Assembly (NCBI GenBank): GCA_930367215.1
Contig: OV884059.1
Coordinates: forward strand, 12,548,945-12,612,944
Source: Pollenia angustigena
Lineage: Eukaryota; Arthropoda; Insecta; Diptera; Polleniidae
Reading direction: 5' to 3'
DNA: 64,000 bases
Part shown: positions 42,641 through 54,218 of the stretch, one piece after another
Numbering within the stretch: position 1 is the stretch's first letter
Layout: every line of letters starts with the position of its first letter
Made by a program: the position numbers and the translations under genes
Notes under the pieces: model-generated
Seen by the model: the letters and a program-made list of their open reading frames with translations, nothing else
Told to the model about the DNA's origin: nothing
Databases searched by the model: none

Positions 42641-42699
42641 TAGTAATAATAAAATTAAATTTAAAAACTGCAGGATACATAACGGTTGGCGAAACGCGC

Positions 42700-43310
42700 T
42701 ATCAAAATCGAACTTTCCAATTGCAAAGCGTTGACGTTGATAGCATTCGGGAATTTTTTTAATGTATGTTTTTTTATCTTAAAGTGTTGTTGTTTTGCTT
42801 ACAACAAACTTTAACAAAAACGCGAGAATGCGCGCATATAGAAGCAATGCTGAGGCGCAGATTAACTTGTCAGATTTCTATCTCTTTTGAGATCGCGTAT
42901 GATCATGGATGGATGGGCTACTGGTGAGACTCCATCCGCAATTACTTTTAAGCTCTGATTTATACCTTAAATCTCGAAAAGGGACATCTAAATAAGAGCT
43001 GACTTCCCACCCAACGTGGGAAAGTTCAGTCCGCTGGAAGATCACCCTAGGGGCTGTTGTTTATCTATAGAAACTGGTGTATTTTAGCAGAGGAGGTTAG
43101 ACATCTTCAGCCTTTAAGAAAAGGGCAAGGGTTCTGGTTTCTGCCACCCATGTGTGTGGTGAAACCTGTTACTCTTATATGGTGGCATTGGTTGAGACAT
43201 TAAGTCCACCTAGAGCACCGTAGGGTTACGCCGAGCCCCGTTAACCAAAGACACTTCTGTCTTCACCTTCAATTACCTGGTTTTAATAATAATTCGCTAG
43301 TGTGTTTATG
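42700..43310. other. GC-richer segment, probable retroelement fragment
   Basis: Composition rises sharply at about 42880-43260 (GGATGGATGGGCTACTGGTG, CCACCCAACGTGGGAAAG, GTAGGGTTACGCCGAGCCCC). There are no long frames. Such islands in this AT-rich genome usually come from untranslated parts of non-LTR elements; I cannot name it. Confidence 0.35.
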
Positions 43311-43668
43311 ACAACAATCAAAACGATATGTAAATAATGAATGCTTCGGAGAGTTCCGTTAAAAAACTGAAATTTCCAATTTCTTTCAGATAAAATTACT
43401 TTGCTATAAAAAATGCTGCTATCTGATACCTCAATAGGTAACTTGTATAAAATGGAGTATTTTATAGCTTCGAATCATTATATGCATTATATCTAAGCAC
43501 TGGCATATTGCGACAATATTGTTAACATTTTCATTATCAGAACTACAGGGTACTGACATTTTCTTTAAGCCTTACACATACATGCATGCTGTGAAAGACA
43601 TTTGTGTGAAAGAGCTATTTTTTAAATCCTTGAATATCTTAAAATGTATGTGCATTAAAGTTTTCTTT

Positions 43669-43830
43669 TTATACCCTTCACTACAGGTGGGAAGGGTTTA
43701 TATTAGTTATACATTACCTTTGAAATTCCTATAATATTGACCTTAGACCCTATAAAGTATAAATATTTTGGGTTCTTATAAACAGCGGAGTTTACTTAAC
43801 GATGTCCGTCCCGTATGTTGAAATGGGTTT
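43669..43830 (+). repeat. Truncated DINE-1-like element
   Basis: TATACCCTTCACTACAGGTGGGAAGGGTTTATATTAG is followed by GACCCTATAAAGTATAAATATTTTGGGTTC and GATGTCCGTCC, the first part of the element. The central units and the 3' hairpin are missing. Confidence 0.55.
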
Positions 43831-44001
43831 AACTCAGACCCCAGATATGTTTGAGACTAAGCTGTGTTATATTTCTGTAGTCATATGGAAGAGCTGCTTA
43901 AGTCGATAATATTGAAAGGTGTTAAATCATTTATATTTTCTATATCTTTTTTTTAAAACAATTACTTTTAGCCTGGTTTCTAATACGATAATAAATGCAT
44001 A

Positions 44002-44238
44002 TGGGCAATTCCAGCGAAAAGTCTACTTTTTGTAACGTAACGCCAGAAATAATTTAAATTATTTCTCAAAAAATTGTATATGTATAGTTTACTTTTTTAT
44101 ATTGTGGTGTAAAGCGCAACTAGCTCTACATTTAGTAACAAAAGGGATAACGGTTGAACCGCATAGTCCTAAAATACAAACTTATTTGCATTCTGGCGTT
44201 ACATTAAAAAAAAGTAGACTTTTCGCTCAAAATGCCCA
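44002..44238. mobile_element. TA-flanked palindromic MITE with TGGGCA ends
   Basis: The left end TGGGCAATTCCAGCGAAAAGTC faces the right end GACTTTTCGCTCAAAATGCCCA. The pairing extends through TACTTTTTGTAACGTAACGCCAG and CTGGCGTTACATTAAAAAAAAGTA. TA flanks at 44000-44001 and 44239-44240. 237 bp, no coding capacity. Confidence 0.8.
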
Positions 44239-44244
44239 TATGTG

Positions 44245-45520
44245 CTTCAAACGAACAAATATTTAAAAAAAAAACTCCTCGAATAAAACAACAAAAATAC
44301 TAGGGATACCTGCCAATTATTATTTTCAACATAAGCAACTTTTCCATAATATCGCAGATTTTTATCTCAAGTAGTCAGAAAAACTTTCCTTAAGCCCAAT
44401 CGGTCGAAAAATTGCAGAGCTGTGAACAAAAAACCACGGCTCAATCCAGTTTTGACCCTATAAATCTTTTATTTTTACCCTTTAATATGCTTAATAAGAT
44501 CCTGGTAGTGAAGATTAGCAAAACTGGCTCATAGACGACAACATTTTCTTCCTGAATTAATGGTTTTGCAGCAATAGAGCTAGGAGGTCCAAATTTGTAT
44601 CAGATATTTTCCACATACAAGTGCTAATTGTTTATTAAAAATTACCCAAATTAGTCCATTATTTAAACAGGCTTCCATTAAAGTGTTGTCTTAAATTAAA
44701 GATTTTAGTACGATTGACTCTTGTGGATTTGAATAAAGTACCTTTTACAGCTTGAAAAATAGTTTTGGTTTTAAACTTTAGAGGCGCGGTCTTAAAATTG
44801 TGTGGCATTTTACCTATCACTTCGCCTCCTCCATACGATGATATTTGGCTTTTCTTGTGAAAGAGGTATACACTGATCCACAAGCTCGCTACCAACTTCT
44901 TACAGGAGCCAAATGAGTCACTTGCCAATTTCGCCACAGAATTAGGATGATTAGGCTCTGCGCAAAACATGTCAGTTTGATGAAATTTAGCCATTCGAAG
45001 AAAAGCACATCCATTTTACAAGAGACATACTGCATAGCTACTTATCAGATTTTATTTTATATATTTATATAGTGTCAAAGTTGGTTAACTCGTAGCTACT
45101 TATATAAACACAAAAGAGCTTCATTCAAAGCTCTTTCTACTGTGCTTAAGTAGTTAAAATCACAATGATTTATATATTTTATAGTTTTAATACATACATA
45201 TACATATAGCTTCAATCGTATATTTCCAAGGGAACACCAATCGTACTTCTTTATGTTGTCCGAGAACAGATCACCACCTTGCTTTATTCGTAGCCCTTTT
45301 CAAAAAGTTTTAACTTTAGTAGTAGCTCCTAATATGCTAAGTAATGAGTAAGCACCAAAAGAAGGTTTTTACATAAATTATATTTCTATCAATGTAGGTA
45401 GCTTTAGCCGTAGCTTTGCTATGTATAATACAATAGATCGTCGCTCTTCTTAAAACGTTCTGTAGTTTTGGCTTAACAAAAGAATCTCTTTAGATGAACT
45501 ATTTTTTTAATAAACTAGCT
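44245..45520. other. No supported gene
   Basis: Contains a 111-codon minus-strand open frame (44659-44994) of fairly normal amino-acid composition with no motif I recognise. Upstream on that strand no start context or splice site stands out. It may be a TE coding relic. The remainder has recurring GTAGCTTTAG words like those at 46700-47400. Confidence 0.35.
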
Positions 45521-45529
45521 TACCCGACA

Positions 45530-46278
45530 GACGTTGTCCTGTCCACATTAGGAAAAATGTTTGCGTTCGATTTTTAAAATCCGTTAAAAAGATACGAACA
45601 TTTGAAAGAAAAATTACTCAAATCGATGGAGCCGTTTTCTGATTTTAGGTAAATCGAAAAAAGTGGGCGTTAAAGTGGGCGGGGCAAAATTTTCTTTCCG
45701 TAAAAACCTAAGTTGGACCATGGCGATGATTTAATACAAAAAATCGTCCAAGTCGGTCAAGCCGTTCTCAAGTTATGCTCTTAATAGAAAAAATGGATTA
45801 AAACGAACATTTAAAAGAAAAATTAGTCAAATCGATAGAGCCGTTTTTTGATTTTAGGTAAATCGGAAAAAGTGTGCGGGGCAAATTGGACTATGGCAAT
45901 AATTTTTAAGCAAAAATCGTCCAAATCGGTCAAGCCGTTCTCAAGTTATGCGCTTAATAGAAAAAGTGGGCGCAAAAGTAGGCGTGGTAAATTTTTCTTT
46001 CGCTGAAAACTTAAAATGGATTAATACGAACATTTAAAACTATAAATTCTAAGTTGGACCATGGCGATCATTTTAAAGAAAAAATCGTCCAAATTATTTA
46101 GAAGTCATTGGTGGTGCAAAATGAAAATTGGTTTTTGCCACGCCCCACCGCCCGCAGACCGAAAATAAAAAATGAGACTTCACAGTGTCACCCGCCTGAA
46201 TTGTCTGAATATTCCCAGAAAATTTCATCAAAATCGGCCCAGCCGTTTTGGAGTCCATACGTGACATACATACATACA
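45530..46278 (+). repeat. Probable non-LTR or Helitron-type repeat with ACAT tail
   Basis: Starts near TTACCCGACAGACGTTGTCCTG. It has a threefold internal repetition of ACGAACATTTRAAAGAAAAATTA, GAGCCGTTTTYTGATTTTAGGTAAATCG and AAGCCGTTCTCAAGTTATG, with AGTGGGCG motifs. The end GCCCAGCCGTTTTGGAGTCCATACG is followed by an ACATACATACATAC tail. The closing CAGCCGTTTTGGAGT plus microsatellite tail is common at 3' ends of insect non-LTR elements. The class remains uncertain. Confidence 0.5.
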
Positions 46279-46652
46279 CCCTGCAAATAAAATTGGACCA
46301 TCTGATCCATTTTGATAAAATGGACTACTCCATGGACTGGTCCGATGTAATGTAAGCATGGACCATGTCATTTTTAAAAAGTGTTTGTAGTGAGACGACA
46401 TGTCATCGTTTTTTAACCACATGTGTTCGTTTTTAAACGACTTCAAAACTAATCCTCTTGTATATACTATGGAGTAGTTTTAAAACTACTCCTTAGTAGT
46501 CCAAAGGTGGGTTATATGGTCCTCCCCTAGGACATCGTAATGTTAAATAGACCATGTATTTTCCATACGTTTGGGTAACTTTTGGAGTAGTCCTGGTCCC
46601 TTGTGGGCTACTCTTTACACGCGTGTTTGGACTAGTCCTTTTATTTGCAGGG
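46279..46652. mobile_element. Intact CCCTGCAAAT inverted-repeat element
   Basis: Ends CCCTGCAAATAAAATTGGACCA and TGGACTAGTCCTTTTATTTGCAGGG, 374 bp. The interior contains many GGACTAGTCC and GGAGTAGT palindromic words. Inserted in an ACATACAT microsatellite, which hides any target duplication. This is the empty-site relative that shows where the TTA-flanked element at 37039 inserted. Confidence 0.7.
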
Positions 46653-47490
46653 CATACATACATACATGCATACACACATCCTATTTTATATATATACATA
46701 TATATAGATCTATAGATTTTTATTATTAAATAGCTTTAGTCGTAAGTTTTTTTTTTGCTTATAAACAAATTCGAAGCGCTTTTTAAAAGGTTGTAGCTTT
46801 AGTAAAAGCTTTTTATAGGTATAGTAACGATCTAGCGCTAAAAGAATCTTTTACGTAGATTTTCTTTATTTCAAAGTAGCTTAAGTCACGTGTTAATAAT
46901 TTATAAACTAAGTTTGTAGACTTTTTTAAGTTATATTTTAGCAAAAAGCACTTAAATGTATTGGCACAGAGAAGCTTTTAACATTAATAAAATACATTTA
47001 AAAGTAGCTTCAGGGTGTATTTTAGTAGCCCTTTCAAAAAAGTTATACACTAAGTGAAAACACTTAATATGTAAAATAACGAATTATCATTAAAAGAAGC
47101 TCCTCACAGAAATGAGAATTATTTCAAAGAAGATTAAGACATAGTTTTCTTATACTATAGCTTATAGCTAAAATTAAGCTTTAGTGAAAGCTCTTAATAT
47201 ATATAATAACGAATAATTAAGCTTTAGTGAAAGCTCTTAATATATATAATAACAAGTAGTACCGAAAGAATCTCTATACAAAAATTATATTAATTTATAG
47301 CCAACTAAAAATAATTTAATCTGTTATAGTTAAAGCTTTTCTAATAGCCCCAGCGTAAATCAACCTTATGCAGATAAAAAATTGTGTTGTCGGAAGAGCT
47401 TTGTAAATTGTCAAATAAACTTTTATCGTGTGCAATTTTACATGTGAACGCGATTAGTCGTTGTGTGTTTTAATATTGTTACTCGTTTTT
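46653..47490. other. AT-rich with GTAGCTTTA words; no gene
   Basis: Loose repetition of TAGCTTTAGT-AAAGCTTTT words, and a perfect local tandem duplication, AAGCTTTAGTGAAAGCTCTTAATATATATAATAAC, at about 47173-47252. Similar words occur at 45050-45500, so both parts may belong to one older repeat split by the elements between them. Confidence 0.45.
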
Positions 47491-47494
47491 ATTA

Positions 47495-47535
47495 TTCCTG
47501 AAGATGCCATCCAAAGGATGGGGAAATATTGAAAA
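47495..47535 (+). ncRNA. Hammerhead-like hairpin, possible Penelope relic
   Basis: CTGAAGA, then TG, a 6-bp stem CCATCC-AAA-GGATGG, then GGAAAT. This follows the hammerhead core order CUGANGA, stem II, GAAA, allowing for one extra G before GAAA. Penelope-like retroelements carry hammerhead motifs next to such a stem. Stems I and III are not evident and no coding part of a Penelope element is visible, so activity is unlikely. Confidence 0.35.
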
Positions 47536-47559
47536 TAATAAAGAATACAATTTATTAAA

Positions 47560-49420
47560 AATCAATTGTGGCCTCGAGCTTATTTATTAACATAGGATTG
47601 TAGCTTTTTATATATAGCATAATTCTAAAATATAGCTTTGACTGTAAAGCTCATAGATGTCTTTACTCATATTGTTTTAAAACAGATCTGATCTCTTTTT
47701 TTAACAATTGAACTTTACCTTGAAAGTTTCATCCATTTAATTGATATTTTTGTATGGATTGATTCTCTGATTTCAATATTGTTTAGAAAACGCAAGAGAA
47801 ATAATGATTTGTAAATTGTAAGCGTTTTATCCTGAGTTCGAAAAAAACAGTACAGTACAGCAAGTTAGTGTACCATATCGTATTTGGCTATGAACAGTAC
47901 ACATAAACATTCTATACAAGAATACAAAATAATGAAGAATTTGGTTTGTGAATTTGTACACAAATAAAATAAGGTACACAACGATTATAAGCTGACTAGC
48001 AAAGACACTAAGATAACGCACCGATCTTGTTTAAGCGTACGTGAAGTGCTTGTTTAGGGTACTTATTCTGTATTTTTTAGTTAACACATAGTAAATTTTA
48101 AGCTAACGTGTCCTGTTTCTTTTTTTTTTTTTTTTTTTTTTTGTGTACGCTTAGTGAACTTTTAATATACCTGTTTTTAAATATTAAATTCATTGTATGT
48201 ATGGGAAAGCAATTATGAAATATAATTTTTTAATTGTTTATTTATTGAAAAAATAGCCAAAATATGATTTGAAGGTAAGTTTTATAACAGGAGTGCAAAA
48301 ATATAAGAAACATTCAAAAGTTACTAATGTTCAAGAAAATATAGTATTTTTGGTAAAAATAAATCTAAATGGCTGTTTTTAATAGTAGCACAGAATTAAG
48401 ATTTAGAGTTTGTGTTTAAAAAAATACACTACGTTAGTGTACAGTTTTTGTCGAACTGTATTTTTAGCTGAATACACATATATACCAATTTTATATTTTT
48501 TTCCAATAAAATAACAAAAGGAACGTTAAGCCTTTATGTCCCTAAAATTTTTGTAGTTCAACTTAAAATATAAATCTGTTTTTTTCTTTCTTTTTAACTC
48601 CTTAAATGATTCAACAACCTAAAAGGAATTTTTTTTTATATATTTCTGGCAAACAATATTTTTAAGGATTTTTTGGCAAAACTGTTCAAATTAAAATAAA
48701 TTGAGATTGCAAAACGACTTAACACTGCTTTTAGAGGTGAAATTTATTTCACCCTTTTTCCTTCTCTTTTTTGCTGTTAAAATAAGGATTATATTCAAAC
48801 ACTTTCTTAAGTAGTGTAAAAAAAAATATTTTATATTGCATAAATTTCTCCCCCTTAAAGGATCTGATTTTTCATGTTGAATTTTAAACTCTATTCCCAC
48901 TAGAAAATCAAAATTACCTTTGATTGTTGGAAATTCCGATTTTTATTTTAGTTTTATTTTCTATTTTTATTATAATTTATATGAATTTCGTAACTAGAAA
49001 CGTGTAAGACATGTTAACAAATGTGTTTTGTATATAAATTCTGGTAAGAAGGGAGCATTAGAATTGCTTATGTTTGGCACAACATGTCATTAAAGTATCT
49101 TGCTCTGAAGAAAAATATGCGATGTTTTTGCAGTAATGAGACCGACTACTAGAGTATAGGTGTCTCTCAGAAAACAATTGTCATTTCGTCTTGGAGTTTT
49201 TCTTAACTCTCTGTACGAAATTTATTAAAATGTTACGATGGATGGGTGGGTCAATAATCCCGTGACTTTTAAATTTTTTTTTTTTTTAACTTAGACATTT
49301 TTTCCCTTCAAAAAAAAAAAAAGATTGGTCAAGTCATCAAAATATGTACTTGCTTGCGAATTGATTTCACCGTTATAAGCAGTCAAATAAAGTGTTCGCA
49401 ATTAAACAGAAACTTATATA
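47560..49420. other. AT-rich, no gene recognised
   Basis: Long AT-rich stretch with T-runs (48119-48142) and an A-run (49310-49322). A loose inverted pair, TTTAAGCGTACGTGAAGT (about 48031) and GTGTACGCTTAGTGAAC (about 48142), may mark an old MITE. Open frames at 47827-48021 and 48691-48900 have no motif. Confidence 0.45.
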
Positions 49421-49423
49421 CAC

Positions 49424-49610
49424 CCAGAATATCAATTTTTTTAGTGTTTATGTATTAAATCACAATCCTTAATACTGTTCATAACTATTTTTCAGAAAGT
49501 AACGAACATTTTAAAGTGTTCTATTCTTCGCTATAAAACAACACAATTGTAGTGGTTCTGCAGACATACAATATATTTTAGTGTTCTATAGTGTTCTTTT
49601 TTGAAAAACA
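49424..49610 (+). repeat. Second copy of the 41.2 kb dispersed repeat
   Basis: TTTTTTTAGTGTTTATGTATTAAATCACAATCCTTAATACTG, CATAACTATTTTTCAG and GTGTTCTATTCTTCGCT follow the same order as 41250-41350. Direct orientation, partial copy. Confidence 0.5.
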
Positions 49611-49736
49611 AAAATTGATATTTAAATACAATTAATGAAATAGGCAATAAGTGTTTCCTTCCCGTCATTTTTTCCAATATGCTTCCTTCTACCTCTATTC
49701 CTTAAGGGGACTCCCATAGTAAATTTCAAGTTTTAT

Positions 49737-50040
49737 GATCTACCAAATGTTAAAATACAATTTGGTTTAAGGATTGATGTTTGACTAGTGACGTCAGCAG
49801 TCGTCGATGGCTTCGAGTGTAAGACGGCAAATCCATCTGAGGAGATCGAGTGGTTGCGATCGAAACATGTCATGGTAACCTGCCGGCCAGGGTTCGAGCC
49901 CGAGTCACGTCAAGAATGAAAGATTATCAATAACAATTTTAATTAATTTTCATGTTGTAGAATTCCTTTCTTCACAAAAATAATTTAATAAAAATTAAAT
50001 TTCATGAACTTAAGCCTTATTAAAAATATTAAAAATTTGG
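49737..50040 (+). repeat. tRNA-related SINE-like repeat, copy 1
   Basis: A 304-bp unit, nearly identical to 58956-59260 on the other strand. It contains GATCGAGTGGTTGCGATCG (like a Ser/Leu tRNA A-box region) followed about 30 bp later by GGGTTCGAGCCC, a B-box match. The tRNA-like part is followed by an AT-rich body, AATGAAAGATTATCAATAAC and TTAAAAATATTAAAAATTTGG. About 80 bp precede the tRNA-like part (GATCTACCAAATG onward), unusual for a simple SINE. A pol III promoter is plausible but not shown. Confidence 0.55.
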
Positions 50041-50739
50041 GTTTTATGAAATTGTAAATTTGGCGCTCACAGCTCCTGAGATGCTTCTTTATGGGTCAAA
50101 TATATGCAGACCCAGTTCTATATTTAATCCCCAACATTCGTTATTGACATTCAAACCCGCTTTCACCATTCCTGGGTGGTAAAATGTATGACCGATCTCC
50201 ATTACTTTTGGGTCCTTAACATTTTCTCGAACATACTAACGAACCCCTTATCACCATCGATTAGAGTGCCGGGCTTCCATACAAATATCGCGGTTTAATG
50301 AAATTCTTAAATTTGGCCCCTGCGGCGTCTAAGAGGCCCCTAGACGGTTAATATGTATAACTTTTTTTTCATCCCCAAGATCTGTTTCTAACATACCTAC
50401 ACGCTATATTTATTCCTTAAGGGCGTTCTCATAAGAAATTTTCAATGCAGACTAGAAAAAAATTTAAGAGAAATTTTAATAACTGCCTAGTAGTCTTTCT
50501 TTATAGGGGGCAAACTATATGACTCGCATATATTAGTTTTTTGTCCTAAACATTTCCTTTAAAATGCTTTCCCTTTAACACCACCTTTTACAACGAAATT
50601 CCTTAATTTGGCTAATACTAAAATAAGTCTTACTACTTCCCTCCCGCCGCCTTGCAGGTATGCCAATATTTTTCCACCGCATTTCTTTTTCCACCGCACT
50701 GCTTTATGCAAAAGACCGACCTTCATTAGTTTTTTTTGA
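50041..50739. other. Diverged repeats of a TTAATGAAATTCTTAAATTTGG word; no gene
   Basis: GGTTTTATGAAATTGTAAATTTGGC, GGTTTAATGAAATTCTTAAATTTGGCCC and ACGAAATTCCTTAATTTGGC lie about 250-300 bp apart. Another copy is at 52232-52265. The interval also repeats GACTCCCATAGTAAATTTC-type sequence. An old tandem region, family unknown. Confidence 0.45.
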
Positions 50740-50749
50740 GGGGGGGGGG

Positions 50750-52152
50750 GGGGGGTGCTTTAATACCATGTGAGATAAGGCCATGATGGCTTTATCTCTC
50801 GTTCAATAGGGAGATAAAGCCTTTTTTTCATTTGAATAAGAGATAAAGCCATCATGGCCTTAGCTCACATTACAAATATTAGAAAATGGCTTTATCTCTG
50901 ATCAGTACCGGAGACACTAAAGTTAAGTATTGAAATCTGGCTCCGCATACTAAAGTTTTTCTGCGTGGCGGCCGTGCTTGGGGGTTTTTTCCTCCAGTAG
51001 GACGCGGCAGGTGGCTTCGCTGAATAAAGTTTTCCTGCGTGCGTCACAAGAATAAAAAAATGTTTTTCAATGATAACTAAGGATTTTCCCTTTTACAGAA
51101 TGTTTACACCATGCATAACAATATTCTGAAAAAATATAGCCTTATCTCTCATTTGCGAAAAAAATATGGCTATATCTCTCATATCGCAAAATTTTAAATA
51201 TGACCTAGGGTTTCTAATTTCCCGGACTTTTTCTATTCCCGGGATACGAAACAAAAAAAATCGTATTCCCGGGAATCCAGGGATTTTTTGAATAAAACAA
51301 TGATTTCATTTAATGAGTTCAAAACAAAAGTTTTTACTTTTTTTTAAAGAATATACACATATACAATAGTCCAAAAAAATTAGCTATATTAATCCCACAG
51401 AAAACCAAATAAATTGTAAAATTCATATATACATGCATATTATACAATATATGTATGTATATGTTTGTATATATTTATTTATTTATTTTTTGGAGGTCAC
51501 GAATTATTAAAACTTATAAATATTTAGTAGTTATTATTAATAGCATCCTGATAAAATTGTGTTGGTATTTTTAAAGCATTTAAAACCTCATCAGAGATTC
51601 ATTTCTAATCCTTGTTGATATGTATATTGCCTGCTTCCGAAAACGTGCTCTCGCTTCCTACAGACGTTGGTTTTATAGAAAGATTTTTTCAGGCTTTTGT
51701 ATTTTCTTTACATTTATTTTTTTTTGAATTTGTAGATGGTGTTGGTGTTGGTGTATCGTGTTCATTTTCTTTTTGAAGAAGCTTTTTAGACATTTCATCA
51801 GCAATTAAGAAGACCGTTGATTTATTGGCTTAGAAAAAATAGTTCGATTTGTAGGTAGTTTTTAGTAATTTTAGTAAAGAACATATTTTTTTTGCTCGTT
51901 TTTGATTTTAACGATGCTAACAAATTAAAATTTCAAAAAATTTAATTTGAAATTCCCGAAAATTCCCGGAAAAATTTTCCCGGGATTAATTCAAAAAACA
52001 TGTCCCGGGATTCCCGGGAATTCTATCCCGCGTAGAAATTATAATATGACCTCTCAATGATTGGGCAATAAGGCCATTATGGCTTTATCTCCCATCCAAT
52101 TGAGCAATAAAGCCATCATGGCCGTATTTCACATGGTTTTAAAGCACCCCCC
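50750..52152. mobile_element. Inverted-repeat element with GGGGGTGCTTTAA ends
   Basis: The left end GGGGGTGCTTTAATACCATGTGAG and the right end CACATGGTTTTAAAGCACCCCCC are inverted. The match continues through GATAAGGCCATGATGGCTTTA. Short copies of GAGATAAAGCCATCATGGCC recur in both orientations inside, so each end is itself palindromic. It is interrupted by a hAT-type remnant (51207-52044). A 16-bp G-run (50740-50755) sits at the left edge. No coding capacity of its own. Confidence 0.7.
51207..52044 (-). mobile_element. hAT element remnant, 8-bp target duplication
   Basis: TATGACCT is duplicated on both sides (51199-51206, 52045-52052), the 8-bp size typical of hAT elements. Subterminal TTCCCGGGA-type words are inverted at both ends. 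The minus strand near 51680-51535 reads PTSVGSESTFSEAGNI, then ISDEVLNALKI, the C-terminal dimerisation region of hAT transposases (consensus P.TS..SE..FS.AG). The rest of the transposase is gone. The outermost inverted ends match poorly. Confidence 0.7.
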
Positions 52153-52554
52153 ACACCCGTTTTTTGTCCTAAACATTCCCTCCAACACACACTAGATTTT
52201 TAACACCACCCCATTGAGGGGATCCCTTGAAAATATGGCGGTTTAATGAAATTCCTTAATTTGGCCCCTACAAAAAGAAGTCGATCAAATTTCCTCCCGC
52301 CGTCTTGTAGGTACACTAGTACTTTTCCATCGCAGTTCATTATGCATTTTTCATAAAAAACTGTTTTAAAAATTGACATTTTATATGGGAGCCTCTTAAG
52401 GAATGCTGATAAGGGGTAGGTTAAAAACAAATATTGGGGAGGAAAAATAAGGTGGGTTCGGTCATAAATTTGAACCGTCTAGATGCATTATAGAAGCTGT
52501 GGGACAATTTTTTTTTTAATTCTAGAAAATTTTAAACTTTGTAGTGGAGTCCCG
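52153..52554. other. Diverged repeat sequence, no gene
   Basis: Continues the pre-insertion repeat: TTTTTTGTCCTAAACATTCCCTCC (52160) parallels TTTTTTGTCCTAAACATTTCC (50549), and GGTTTAATGAAATTCCTTAATTTGGCCCC lies at 52232. The 76-codon minus frame (52200-52430) is only this repeat. Confidence 0.45.
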
Positions 52555-52939
52555 TTAACCTTCGCTTTCATAATCACTACCCGGGTAGAGAAAGCGGCTT
52601 TCATTTGCAGATAGCTGAGCGAGTTTTCATCAAATCTGAAAATGCCACCGAGTCAGTTATCAAATTTTCGAATTTAAGCAGAAAATGCAAACAAAAATGA
52701 TTTTACTGCAGAACTTCTTACTTTTTTTGTAATTTTGTCTTTTTTTCTACGTAAGTTAATAGTATCTACCCAGGTAGGTATACAAAATTTCTATGACACA
52801 TTTCCTAATATAATCATCTGAAACTTTTAGAAAAACAGTACATCATGTGAATAAATGGATTTTCGTTTATTGAAATTTAAAATTTACAAAAAAATGAGAA
52901 AAAGTATATATGAATGTATATAATATTTATTTATTATAT

Positions 52940-54218
52940 ACACTTTGACTGGGTGAAGCTGTGTTCAACGCATACGGGTTTCTTGCATTTGACACATGCT
53001 TGCCGTGCAGCTCTCTTCCTTTTAGAACAATGGCAGCACATGTAGCACCAACATTTTTGTTTGATGCGCCAACTTGCATTTCGTTCCGGGACATCATCAG
53101 TGTCAAATTCTTTATCTTCGTAGTTCGATACAGAGAATGATTATGCAGTAATAATAAAAACAACTAAATATTTTTCCATTAAAAAAGGTTCAAAAATATA
53201 CCTAAAATACATTCAACGGCTGTCTTGATGGCAATCTTCTTGACTGTCATTGGTCTTTGGGCTCGGACCCTAATTTGCGAAATACCAAGTTCTTCATAAA
53301 TCTTCATAAAGCTCTGTATAAATTTTCTACGTCGCGTAAAAGTGGTGTAAGCCTCAATTTTTCATACCCTGACTTATCTACGCCAAATTGATAAAAAACT
53401 GCGAAAATAAAACAAGAAACTACCCTGCGGGAAATGAGTGTCAATTGGTCCCACAGACTGGTCCTGGGAGTTGTGAAAATAGAACAGGTACATAAAGAAA
53501 GAACTCATGACCAGTGAAAGGAGAACCAATCATGTAACTGGTTTATGAAGAACAAAAAGGTAGAAAAAGTAATGAATTACAGTACAGTCTACACCGGTGG
53601 TGTGATACATTTTTTGGGAGTTTCTAAAATTTGGCTCTTGAATTTAATTCTTGGACTTGTTTTATTGAAATAATACTACATTTTAGTAACTGTCACTAAA
53701 CATGTCCATTGAGAATAGATTTGTGACTGGTCAAATGGCGTCAGTTGATCCCCTCCAATGACAACCCCATGTAAAAGTGATAGGTCTTATTCATAGAAAG
53801 TGTTAAAACTTGAACCGGTCTCCAAACCAAAACCAAAGACCTATCACGGGACTACTTTGGTGTCAGTTCGCTTCCCTCTAGAGTAGTTTATCTCTTGTTT
53901 TACCAATCACTTACAGAATGCGTTACTTGTAATACAAAAGAAGCCATAAGCCAAACAAATATGAAATAAATATAGTGTGACCGACACCACTTTTGAGCTG
54001 ACGGCCTCATACATATATGCTGCCAGGGCCGAGATATCCAACATGTTGTAAAACATCGCAAAAGGCCAACGAGTTGTTTCCCTTTTTGTGGTATATTGGG
54101 ACACCATTTTATCCATTGCGTCCACACTGTTCTTGGTTTGATTATAAAACAAAATCATTTCTGGCTTTTGTTTTATATCGGACACAGCTGAATCTCGATG
54201 CATGGACGATAGCAACAC
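52940..54218 (-). pseudogene. piggyBac transposase, broken
   Basis: Three readable blocks in C-terminal order: the catalytic-domain tail with an Asp in NSVDAMD (the fourth acidic position in this family), the RRRKF helix, and the cysteine-rich domain ending HSFTQSKCI and a stop. The blocks are in different frames and separated by a candidate 461-bp MITE (53423-53883). The first three catalytic acidic residues lie in the missing half. Confidence 0.8.
53423..53883. repeat. Candidate MITE inside the piggyBac element
   Basis: TA (53421-53422 and 53884-53885) brackets ends CCCTGCGGGAAATGAGTGTC and GTTCGCTTCCCTCTAGAG, which pair only partly. It separates two piggyBac coding blocks, which supports an insertion, but boundaries are uncertain. 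Confidence 0.4.

Noticed and set aside
44659..44994. Host or TE gene of 111 codons
   Set aside because: No recognisable domain and no context; left as unexplained.
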